Shown piece by piece: positions 17,366-24,873 of a stretch of DNA of 52,253 bases. How positions within the stretch are numbered: the first letter of the stretch is position 1; each line of letters opens with the position of its first letter. Origin of the DNA: Alphaproteobacteria bacterium. Lineage in GTDB: Bacteria > Pseudomonadota > Alphaproteobacteria > Micropepsales > Micropepsaceae. The translations under genes were made by a program, and so were the position numbers. The notes beneath the pieces are model-generated. The model did not search any database. It saw only the letters and a list, made by a program, of their open reading frames with translations, and was not told the DNA's origin. Location of the stretch: the NCBI GenBank assembly GCA_025924715.1, contig JAICHV010000026.1, forward strand, positions 1 to 52,253, written 5' to 3'.

Positions 17366-17404
17366 GCATCAGCCACCGGGGATTTCTCCACCGGCGGCTG
17401 ATGC
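17366..17404 (-). terminator. Hairpin downstream of the beta-propeller gene
   Basis: A 14-bp stem (17366-17379 with 17391-17404) and 11-base loop lie 26 bases past the stop codon of the leftward propeller gene. On the minus-strand RNA the one non-Watson-Crick position is a G-U pair, while on the plus strand it would be an A-C mismatch. That favours a role in leftward transcripts. No strong U-tract follows (only GUUU), so it may act as a 3' stabiliser rather than an intrinsic terminator. It separates the exported redox genes from the DUF3311/symporter pair. Confidence 0.55.
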
Positions 17405-17429
17405 ACTCCAACCTTAAGTCCGTGAAAAC

Positions 17430-18788
17430 TTAATTCCTGGCCTGTTTTTCCGGCACCGCCTTGTCGGCAGGTTTGTCGGCAGGCTTGGCGCCACCGATGG
17501 CGAACTGATTGGTTGCTTCGAGCAACTTGCCGTCGTCGAAGGTCCCATACATCACCTTCTCGGTGGCGTGAACAAGGTGGCCATACTCGTCCTTCATTTG
17601 GCCAATCATCTTATGGGCGCGCACATCGATGATGCTGCCGTCGCCGGCGAAGGCCAGCTTGCCGTCATTGGTCATGGTGATCCAACTGGAGCCGCCGCTG
17701 ACCGAGCCATCTTCGACCTTGACCGTCTTGGCCGGATTATAGACCGGGTTGCGGCCGTCACCGGGATTGTCCCAGATCTGCCATGAACTGTTTGCGGCGT
17801 CGGTCACCCAGATCTCCTTGCCGTCCGGCGTCATGCCGATGCCGTGGCTGGGCAGGCCGTGACCGAAGAAGCGATGGTTCGGATCGGCCCATTTCGCTTT
17901 CCACAAATTGCCCGGCAATTCGACCCGCTTGATCATCTTGCAGGTCTTGGTATCGCCAATCTCGAACCCGTCCAGATTGTTCACGTTCACATAGATGAGG
18001 CTGCCATCGGCGTTCATCGTCAGCGGACGGGGCGAGTCGCTGAAGTGGATATAGCACTTCACTTTGCCGCTGTAGGAATTGCCATTATGGGCGATATTCA
18101 CGATGGCGACATTGGCGTTTTCCCCGCCGCTGAGACTGGCCAGGGCGCCAAACGTGCCGTCCGCAGTCAGCGTCAGGTTATGCGCATTGGGCGCTTGGGG
18201 CGTGTCGATCTTGCCCAGAATTTTTCCGGAATGAGCATCGATAAACCACCACCAGCTATTATAGCCGGAAGCAACCATCAAAGCCTTACCGCCCGGCATC
18301 GTCCAGGGGCGTTCGCAGCAGCCATCGGCCGCCGCGCCGCGACGGGTGGACTTGGCGGCGTTCTTTTCACCCTTGAAGTCCCACACCATTTTGTCGGTAC
18401 CCAGGTCGAAAGCCATCATCTGGCCATCGTCGGTCGTGACGTAAATCCGATTTTCCGGAACGCTGGCGGTCATGCCGGAGATTTTCGAGCCGGGCAATTT
18501 GCTGGCCGGCAGGCCATAGGGAATGCGCGCCACGAAACGGTAATCATGATCGGCATCCAGAACCAGGATGCCGGACTGGCCATCGGCGCCGTTGTCACCG
18601 GGCAACGCAACATAAAGCCGGTGCTTGAGCGTGCTGCGCGGCGCGAATCCACGACCACCCGGGGGTGCTGCTCCACCCGCACGGTTGCCCGGCGGCGGCG
18701 CCGCGTTGTTCTGTGCCAAAACCGATCCGGTCACGGCTGCCATAAGCGCCGCGCAGCCGCCAACCATCAAGAGTTTGCGAATTTTCAT
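17430..18788 (-). CDS. Secreted beta-propeller (YVTN/YncE-like) protein
   Basis: An exported protein of 452 residues with a Sec signal peptide ending SVLA-QN. A short Pro/Gly/Arg-rich segment (APPPGNRAGGAAPPGGRGF) follows, then repeated blades such as NRIYVTTDDGQMMAFDLGTD and LTLTADGTFGALASL. The repeats suggest a seven-bladed propeller of the kind used for protein binding or dehydrogenase-like roles. No clear quinone or heme motif is visible. Adjacent cysteines occur in DGCCERPW near residue 155. The C-terminus is a Lys/Pro-rich tail (KPADKPADKAVPEKQ). The start has a strong GGAGGAAGG site. The gene lies 101 bases downstream of the cytochrome/helix-hairpin-helix gene in the same direction. 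Function unknown. Confidence 0.7.
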   Translation of the reverse strand: MKIRKLLMVGGCAALMAAVTGSVLAQNNAAPPPGNRAGGAAPPGGRGFAPRSTLKHRLYVALPGDNGADGQSGILVLDADHDYRFVARIPYGLPASKLPGSKISGMTASVPENRIYVTTDDGQMMAFDLGTDKMVWDFKGEKNAAKSTRRGAAADGCCERPWTMPGGKALMVASGYNSWWWFIDAHSGKILGKIDTPQAPNAHNLTLTADGTFGALASLSGGENANVAIVNIAHNGNSYSGKVKCYIHFSDSPRPLTMNADGSLIYVNVNNLDGFEIGDTKTCKMIKRVELPGNLWKAKWADPNHRFFGHGLPSHGIGMTPDGKEIWVTDAANSSWQIWDNPGDGRNPVYNPAKTVKVEDGSVSGGSSWITMTNDGKLAFAGDGSIIDVRAHKMIGQMKDEYGHLVHATEKVMYGTFDDGKLLEATNQFAIGGAKPADKPADKAVPEKQARN

Positions 18789-18889
18789 ACCTTCCTCCCA
18801 ACCGATTCAGATTGAATTCTGAACTGCAGCTTTTTTATTGTTATTATCGAGTAGCTTGGACCAGTAGACGCAGGTTGTATGACAAAACC

Positions 18890-19450
18890 CTATTCGCCTT
18901 CCGGAAACTTGTCAAAGGTCAAGCGTGGTTTCATCGCCTCGATAACGGCCTTATTTACCCCCGGCACGGCTTCGACGTCCGCCGCGCTTTGGAACCGGCG
19001 ATCCGAACGGCGCTGCACCATGGCGATCGCGGTCTTCTCATCGACACCCAGGACGGCGGACAGCTCATCCTCGTCGGCGTCATTGACGTCGATCAAAGTC
19101 AGGTATCGTGCCGTAAATCGATAGATATGGTTCCACTGTTCGGGCGTCGCCTGCACTCCATAGCCATACATCTGTTGGAAAACGCCCTGCCAGTTGGACC
19201 AGGGCCGCGAATGCAGGATGAAGCCGGCGGAATGACACCGGGTGCAGACGGGCTCCATCACCTCATAGTCCTCAGGATCGAGTTTCATGGCCACGGCGTC
19301 ATAATCCTTGGAAAAAGATGTCGTGGTTTGCGCCGTGTTCGCAGTGCGAACAGGTTCGCGATGCCGCATCAGGATGGTCGTCGCCAGGCCGGCCAGCAGC
19401 ACGAATCCGGCAACCCCCAGCGCGATGGTCGTCCGGTTCTGACTGCTCAT
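18890..19450 (-). CDS. Membrane-anchored c-type heme protein fused to ComEA-like helix-hairpin-helix
   Basis: A 186-residue protein with an N-terminal membrane anchor (about 8-28), a single heme c motif CTRCH (69-73), and a C-terminal helix-hairpin-helix region (about 119-177). That region closely follows the ComEA pattern: LIDVNDADEDELSAVLGVDE, then FQSAADVEAVPGVNKAVIEA. The heme region up to HIYRFTARYL looks like a small diheme-type fragment with only one site; Met94 is a possible axial ligand. The ATG at 19450 is preferred to the GTG one codon earlier. It starts 20 bases after the hydroxyacid dehydrogenase stop, so they form an operon. It probably sits on the periplasmic side as an electron carrier or docking protein. 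DNA binding is unlikely but not excluded. Confidence 0.72.
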   Translation of the reverse strand: MSSQNRTTIALGVAGFVLLAGLATTILMRHREPVRTANTAQTTTSFSKDYDAVAMKLDPEDYEVMEPVCTRCHSAGFILHSRPWSNWQGVFQQMYGYGVQATPEQWNHIYRFTARYLTLIDVNDADEDELSAVLGVDEKTAIAMVQRRSDRRFQSAADVEAVPGVNKAVIEAMKPRLTFDKFPEGE

Positions 19451-19470
19451 CACTTGAGCCTCATGGCGAG

Positions 19471-20679
19471 CTAATAGCCCCGCGCGGGATTGACGACCGA
19501 CAACAGTCTATCGCCGGCAATAAAGCGGCGCAGATTTTCCCGCGCCAGCTGCCAGGTCACTTCGCCGCCGAGATTGATTTCGGTTCCGCTGGCCTGTCCG
19601 GACATGTGCGGTGTCATCAGCACGGTCGGAATGGCGAGCAGGGGGTTGCCTTCCAGGCTGTTGCTGACATCCAGGCCCGCCGAACCCACCTGGCCGGATT
19701 TGAGGGCCGCCACCAAGTCGGGTTCGATCACTTCCTCGCCCCGGGTGACATTGATGAACATGGCGCCATGCTTCATGGCCGCAAAAAAAGCGGCGTTGAA
19801 AACGCCTTTGGTTTCGGCGGTCAAAGGCAGGCCCGACACCACCACATCCGCTTTCGGCGCCAGGGCCAGCAATTCGCCGGGAAGGCCGACATGCTCGACA
19901 TAATCGGGAATGGTCTTTGGTATCGAGCCGTTGGTGGCGATCACATGCATGCCCAGATCATGTGCCGCGCGCGCCACGGTGGATCCGATGCCGCCCAACC
20001 CGGCGACCAGCAGGGTGCGGCCATGCAGGTCCCAAAGCTGGTTCGGGTCGATACGCGGGAAGTTTCCCGTCATGTCATCGCGGGCATAGACTTCCAAGCC
20101 CCGGGAAAGCGCCATCATCAACGATATCGCGTGATAGCCCACGATCGAAGAGGCCACCCGCTGGATATTGGTCACCACCACGGTTCCGCCCGGCTTTATT
20201 TTGCTGGGGACATCGGCTCCCAGGAAACAGGCATCGACGCCATCGTGATTGTCCTGGACCCATTCAAAATTCGGGCCCGTCGCGTTGACAAAGGCCTTGG
20301 TGCAGATGTTTCCGAGTTGGGCGTCCGCGTCCTTTAATTCCTTCATGCCCTCTTCGGGCGTGCGCGCTTCGACCAATTGCACATCCGCGGGCACCACCTC
20401 GCGAAGCCAAGCCATTCGGTTGGTATTGTTGTCCGGAAAGACGACGATCTTTTTGGGTGGATGCCAAGTCTTCAAAAACTCCCGCACCGGCAGATCGCTC
20501 TGGACGATCCCCAAGGATCGAACCAGTTCCGCGACATCCGGCTCCGCCAGAGGCGTGCTGACGGGCGGCAATTGGGCGCGCTGGCGGCTGTTTTGGGCAG
20601 AGGCTGGCGCGGCGAGCGCACAAATCGCCATCGATGCCGCCATGACAAAGCGAGCGGTAGCAGAGGAATCGCTTTTCAT
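19471..20679 (-). CDS. D-2-hydroxyacid dehydrogenase family protein with signal peptide
   Basis: A 402-residue member of the NAD-dependent 2-hydroxyacid dehydrogenase family. The Rossmann motif GLGGIGS is at 227-233, catalytic Arg313 in INVTRGEEV and catalytic His358 in TPHMSG. The usual catalytic Glu lies five residues after the Asp of LDV; here position 342 is Leu and Glu343 is one residue further on, so activity is not certain. Unusually, the N-terminus looks like a Sec signal peptide (ICALAAPASA-QN, cleavage near 28), which would place an NAD enzyme in the periplasm. GGGGAGCGG precedes the ATG. It is the first gene of the leftward redox set and is divergent from the TPR/oxygenase gene. 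Confidence 0.85.
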   Translation of the reverse strand: MKSDSSATARFVMAASMAICALAAPASAQNSRQRAQLPPVSTPLAEPDVAELVRSLGIVQSDLPVREFLKTWHPPKKIVVFPDNNTNRMAWLREVVPADVQLVEARTPEEGMKELKDADAQLGNICTKAFVNATGPNFEWVQDNHDGVDACFLGADVPSKIKPGGTVVVTNIQRVASSIVGYHAISLMMALSRGLEVYARDDMTGNFPRIDPNQLWDLHGRTLLVAGLGGIGSTVARAAHDLGMHVIATNGSIPKTIPDYVEHVGLPGELLALAPKADVVVSGLPLTAETKGVFNAAFFAAMKHGAMFINVTRGEEVIEPDLVAALKSGQVGSAGLDVSNSLEGNPLLAIPTVLMTPHMSGQASGTEINLGGEVTWQLARENLRRFIAGDRLLSVVNPARGY

Positions 20680-20891
20680 GACCGCTCCCCGATGATCTTT
20701 TTTGCTGTTTTAGCATGGGGCCGCATGTCAGACGATGAAAACATTTGGGTGCACCGCACAAAGGTGCGCCTGACGCCCTCTTGTCCGTAGGCTGAACGCA
20801 AACGCAAATTTTTCGCCGGCGATTCCTAAGGCCCCCGGCCCGGTTCAATTCCGCAGCGGACTTTCCGCACCGCTTGCGTTAGGTTCGGCCG

Positions 20892-22307
20892 ATGTCGCAA
20901 ACCGCCCCATCCGAGCATGATCTTACGCTGCAGCAGGCTTTGGCGCGGCACCGGGCCGGAGGGCTTGCGGCTGCGGAAGATGCCTATCGGGGAGTGCTGG
21001 AAGCCGACCCGCGCCACGCTGCCGCCAACCATCATCTGGGCGTGTTGTTGGTCCAGACGGGGCGGATGGAGGAGGGGGTCGGCCGACTGAGATTGGCGCT
21101 GGGGAGCGATCCCCGCGAACCGCTTTACTATTTTTCCCTCGCCAAGGGATTGCTGGCCTCGGGCAATCCCGGTGAAGCTGCCGCAGTTTTGCACCAGGCG
21201 GGGCAGGTGGGCCTGGGCGACAAACGATTTGATCCTCTGAAATCCGAAATCCGCGACACAATGGTACAAATGTGTCGACGGTCGCTCACCGCCCATCCCA
21301 ACGACTCGGTGCTGCTGGACAGGCTTGGCGGCGCGCTGCTTATGCAGGGCAAAACCGAGGAGGCTGTCAGCTGTTTCCGCCGCGCTTTGGCCGCCGATCC
21401 CGAATTTGCCGACGCCCATTTTCACCTGGGCACCGTTCTGTCCCAGACGGGCCGCATTGCTGAAGGCTTCGAGCATTATACGCGCCGGGCCGTGCTGACT
21501 TATGGCGCGGGCGATGCGCCCAAACCGGAGCATCCCGAGCCGGAGCACAAGCTTCGTCATGATGCCGCCCAGCGCGACTATATCTGGGGCAAGCGCGATG
21601 CGCCGCCTCCGCCGGACATGTTCCACTTGGCCGATGGCAGCCGGATTGAGGGACCCGCGGTGGATCCGGCCCATGCCACGGCGGAGCTGCTCGAGAGTTG
21701 GCGCCGCAGCCGGCCGCAAATGGTGGTGATCGACAATTTCCTCACCCGGCCTGCGCTGGAGAAGCTGCGGGAATTTTGCGCGGCGTCCACGGTGTGGCGG
21801 AAAATCTACACAGCCGGCTATCTGGGCGGGGCACCGGAAGACGGGTTCTCCTGTCCCCTGTTGGCGCAGATCATCGAGGAGATACAAGCCAGTTTTGCGC
21901 CGATCCTGGAGGGCGAACAATTCCGCTACCTGGGCGCGTTCAAATATGACAGCGAACTCTCCACCGGGACCAACACCCATGCGGATAATTCCAGGATCAA
22001 CGTGAATTTCTACATTGCTCCGGATGAGGCAAATCTGGATCCGCGAAGCGGCGGCATGGAAATCTGGGACATGGCGGCACCGGACATGAAGACCATGCGG
22101 CAGCTCAATGGCAGTGAAGAGATGGTGCGCGATTTGCTGAAGCGATCGGGGGCGAAGCGCACGGTAATCCCCCACCGGTCGAACCGGGCGGTGATTTTCA
22201 AATCCACCCACTTCCACAAGACCGATAAATTCACTTTCAAGAGTGATTACCTGTCGCGGCGCATCAATATCTCGATTTTGTTCGGACAGTTCGGACCGGA
22301 GGATTGA
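20892..22307 (+). CDS. TPR protein with 2OG-Fe(II) oxygenase-like domain
   Basis: A 471-residue cytoplasmic protein (no signal peptide). The N-terminal half (about 12-200) holds TPR-type repeats, for example HHLGVLLVQTGRMEEGVGRL and HLGTVLSQTGRIAEGFEHY. The C-terminal half resembles a 2-oxoglutarate/Fe(II) oxygenase: HAD at 363-365 as the HxD iron pair, a distal His at 440 or 442 (STHFHKTD), and RRINISILFG with Arg456/457 as the likely 2-oxoglutarate anchor. The TPR part may present a protein substrate for hydroxylation, but this is inference. It is divergent from the hydroxyacid dehydrogenase gene and ends 54 bases from the convergent beta-helix gene. The ribosome-binding site is weak. Confidence 0.75.
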   Translation: MSQTAPSEHDLTLQQALARHRAGGLAAAEDAYRGVLEADPRHAAANHHLGVLLVQTGRMEEGVGRLRLALGSDPREPLYYFSLAKGLLASGNPGEAAAVLHQAGQVGLGDKRFDPLKSEIRDTMVQMCRRSLTAHPNDSVLLDRLGGALLMQGKTEEAVSCFRRALAADPEFADAHFHLGTVLSQTGRIAEGFEHYTRRAVLTYGAGDAPKPEHPEPEHKLRHDAAQRDYIWGKRDAPPPPDMFHLADGSRIEGPAVDPAHATAELLESWRRSRPQMVVIDNFLTRPALEKLREFCAASTVWRKIYTAGYLGGAPEDGFSCPLLAQIIEEIQASFAPILEGEQFRYLGAFKYDSELSTGTNTHADNSRINVNFYIAPDEANLDPRSGGMEIWDMAAPDMKTMRQLNGSEEMVRDLLKRSGAKRTVIPHRSNRAVIFKSTHFHKTDKFTFKSDYLSRRINISILFGQFGPED

Positions 22308-22341
22308 GCCGCGGACCGCCTTGACCCGGCGGTCCGCGCTC
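22304..22341. terminator. Strong hairpin between convergent genes
   Basis: A GC-rich stem, TGAGCCGCGGACCGCC against GGCGGTCCGCGCTCA with a single bulged base and a 7-base loop, starts at the stop codon of the TPR/oxygenase gene. It lies in the 54-base gap before the end of the leftward beta-helix gene, so it can serve both. A short CAAAT follows rather than a U-run. Confidence 0.6.
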
Positions 22342-22361
22342 AAATGGTTTGATACGGCCGG

Positions 22362-24473
22362 CTAGCGCCCTGCTGTCCGGGGCGCCTCGCGCGGGCCGTA
22401 ATGCGGCATCGGCTGGCCCAGCTCGATGGCGCCAAGGTCAGGCGCCTTGCCGGCAAAGCCGTCGGTGATGCCGGGCAACTCAACCCCCGCGTCCACCGCC
22501 GCCGCGCCCGGCTTCAGCCGGAAGTCGTAGAAATACGAATCATAGACCTTTTGCGGATCGCCGATATTGGGCGGCGTCACGTTCTGGAAGATGTCGTAAT
22601 CCACCAGCACGCCATGCTTTTCCTGCCCGGTGGCGGCCGCCATTTCGGGCAAAGTCTTGAACACGCGCCGCACCGCCGGCTTGTCATAGGCGTGCAGAAC
22701 GCCATCCGGTGGCGTGTTCCATTCGAAGGCATCGGCCTTGCCGGGATTGGGCCGGAAGCCGTCATAATCGGCGTCATTGGTGTTGGAGGTCGAGGTGAGA
22801 GCGAAAACCGGGTCGGTCAGCCCTTCGCCGACGATCAGATTGTTGCGGAAATGCATGTTCTGGGATGGGGTGGGCCGACCTTCGCCGATGATGGTATTGT
22901 TGAAGGTCATGATGCCGGCGGAATTCTCGATATATTTGAAGGCGCCGTTGGTGTTGTAGATGATATTGCGGATCCAATAGACCGGCCCGCCGAAGCCGGG
23001 CTGCACGCTCAGCGCCGTCGAAGCCAGGTTGAAGCAGCGATTGCCCCACACCCGCATATTGCGGCCGGTGCCGTCGGTCTCGATGCAATTGTCACCCATA
23101 TTGCTGACGTCGTTGCCGTAGAAATCGTTGGACTGCGGGAAACGGTCCTCGATTTCATGCTCGGCCGAACCGTCGGGCAGGCTGACGCCGTCCGGAACGC
23201 CATAGGTGGCGAAATCGATAGCGTCGTGGAAGTTGGTGATCTTGTTATAGGCGACCACATTGCCCTGGCCATAAAGCTTGATCGCATATTCCGAACCCAG
23301 GCTGCCGCCCATCACTTCGGGATAGCCGGGAAAGGGCGCGTAACGCGTGCCGCTCCAGCTCATCATGTGAATGGGATCGTGGCGGCCGTCGAAAACATTG
23401 TCGGCGATATAGAGATCCTTGGTGCCCGACCAGTCGTCCTGCACGCCGCGGCCGACATTGGAGAGCTTGGAATGCTTGAGGGTGAAGCCGCTGCCGCCGG
23501 CGATATTCTTGATCCCCAGCAGGAACGCGACATTGGTGTTGCGAACGGTGATGCCCTCGAAATAATTGTAATTGGCGCCCATCAGGTTGAACAACGTCTG
23601 CGCCCCGTCGCCGTCGAAGATCACTTCGCCGTCGCCCGCCGCCTTGATCGCGATCGGCCTGTCCGCAGTCCCTGATGCGGTGAGATAGTAGGTGCCGTCG
23701 AAATAATTCGCCAAGGCCAGAAAGCCCGGGCGGGGCGTGGTGTTCATGTAGTGCAGGCGATCGCCGACATAAAGACCGGCATGAACCAGGATGGTGTCGC
23801 CGGGTTGGACGCGGGGAGGATAGGCGTTTTCATAGTCGTAATGCGCCCCGCCCATGTAATAGGCCGCCATGATGCCGGTGAAGGCCGGCTGTTGCTTGGG
23901 GCCTGTCCAGTCCACCGGATAGACGTGATAGACCTTGCCGCCGGCATAGGGCACCGGTTCCTTGCGGGTGTGGAAGGTGACGGTCTTGGTGGCTCCGCCG
24001 CCATCCGGATCGCTCAGCGTCAACTGCGCCTCGTAATCGGTGTCGGGGGCGAGGTTGAAAAGACTGCCCGCCAGCATATTCGGCACGACATATTTGAATT
24101 CCTCGTAGCGCGGTCCCGGCGGAGGACCAACAGGCGCCCCAGCCGCCCCGCCCGCGCCGCCGCGGCCGCCCGCCCCGCCAGGGCCTTCGCCGCCGCCGCC
24201 ATTGCCGACCGTTTCACCATTGCCGCCGACGCGCAGAAAGGGCAGCCCCGTTGTCCAGGCGCTGTCGCCTTTTTTGCGGAATTTCACCGTGACCGTGGCG
24301 TTGCGATTGTCATCACCCGTGATGCGCCAGTCGAAGCCTTCGGCCACCAGGGTGGGTCGCTCGACATTCAAAGCTCCGGCACTGACTTTGTTTGCCGCGT
24401 GTGCCGACGCGGAAAACAGGCATGCCGCCACAAAACTCGCAGCCAATAGCGTTGTATTTTTCACCTTGATCAT
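22362..24473 (-). CDS. Secreted right-handed beta-helix protein, copy A
   Basis: An exported protein of 703 residues; the signal peptide ends FSASAHA-AN (about residue 26). A fibronectin-III-like N-terminal region (RPTLVAEGFDWRITGDDNR) comes first, then a Gly/Pro-rich linker (about 90-120). A parallel beta-helix follows with turns such as YNYFEGITVRNTNVAFLLG, FTLKHSKLSNVGRGVQDDW and NNTIIGEGRP. The C-terminal PGITDGFAGKAPDLGAIELG is common in bacterial polysaccharide lyases and beta-helix surface proteins. No catalytic residues can be assigned, so lyase activity is only possible. Its start has GGGGAAG upstream. A paralogue lies at 31698-33899. It is divergent from the TonB-dependent receptor gene, which suggests joint regulation. 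Confidence 0.8.
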   Translation of the reverse strand: MIKVKNTTLLAASFVAACLFSASAHAANKVSAGALNVERPTLVAEGFDWRITGDDNRNATVTVKFRKKGDSAWTTGLPFLRVGGNGETVGNGGGGEGPGGAGGRGGAGGAAGAPVGPPPGPRYEEFKYVVPNMLAGSLFNLAPDTDYEAQLTLSDPDGGGATKTVTFHTRKEPVPYAGGKVYHVYPVDWTGPKQQPAFTGIMAAYYMGGAHYDYENAYPPRVQPGDTILVHAGLYVGDRLHYMNTTPRPGFLALANYFDGTYYLTASGTADRPIAIKAAGDGEVIFDGDGAQTLFNLMGANYNYFEGITVRNTNVAFLLGIKNIAGGSGFTLKHSKLSNVGRGVQDDWSGTKDLYIADNVFDGRHDPIHMMSWSGTRYAPFPGYPEVMGGSLGSEYAIKLYGQGNVVAYNKITNFHDAIDFATYGVPDGVSLPDGSAEHEIEDRFPQSNDFYGNDVSNMGDNCIETDGTGRNMRVWGNRCFNLASTALSVQPGFGGPVYWIRNIIYNTNGAFKYIENSAGIMTFNNTIIGEGRPTPSQNMHFRNNLIVGEGLTDPVFALTSTSNTNDADYDGFRPNPGKADAFEWNTPPDGVLHAYDKPAVRRVFKTLPEMAAATGQEKHGVLVDYDIFQNVTPPNIGDPQKVYDSYFYDFRLKPGAAAVDAGVELPGITDGFAGKAPDLGAIELGQPMPHYGPREAPRTAGR

Positions 24474-24873
24474 TGTCTTCCCCCTGATGTCGTCGCCTCG
24501 GCCGCTTTTAGGACCAATGCAAATTGAGAGGCTACGGCGTTTCTGCCCGACATTGACGATACTGGTTCGGTCCGTTCACGACAACCGGTCGCGCTGTTGC
24601 GACGGTCGGTGTGGGCCGCACATCAAACGCAACGCGGTGGGAGTATGGCAGCCAAGCAGTTCGCGAGGCGCACAAAAATGACATTATTGACAGACTTGGG
24701 AATTGCGGGGATATTCGTCGTAAGAGTCCGTGATCGCCAACTGGTTTCAACTGGAGGGGATGCACACAAGTTTGGGCGCCATTTGAGCGCCTGACTGTCT
24801 GGCGTAGCCGTCGTAAGGCCGCGCATGTCGCGGGCTCTGTTCAATAAAAAAGATAAAACCGAGGGAGGGGACT
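24474..24873. other. 400-bp divergent promoter region (beta-helix A / TonB receptor)
   Basis: No gene is visible. It should hold both divergent promoters. For the rightward direction, TTGACA at 24687-24692 is followed after 17 bases by GATATT (24710-24715), a plausible sigma-70-type promoter. A direct repeat CAACTGG occurs at 24738-24744 and 24748-24754. A strong Shine-Dalgarno run (GAGGGAGGGG) precedes the receptor ATG. Confidence 0.45.
24687..24715 (+). promoter_or_regulatory. Possible sigma-70 promoter of the TonB-dependent receptor gene
   Basis: TTGACA, a 17-base spacer and GATATT. The -35 is perfect and the -10 is weak. It leaves a leader of about 150 bases before the receptor start. 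Confidence 0.3.

Noticed and set aside
20700..20800. GGTGCACC / GGTGCGCC repeats upstream of the TPR/oxygenase gene
   Set aside because: Short and imperfect; no clear relation to a promoter or regulator gene nearby.
20826..22343. Minus-strand 505-codon frame opposite the TPR/oxygenase gene
   Set aside because: The plus strand has TPR repeats and HxD...H residues; the minus translation has no recognisable pattern.
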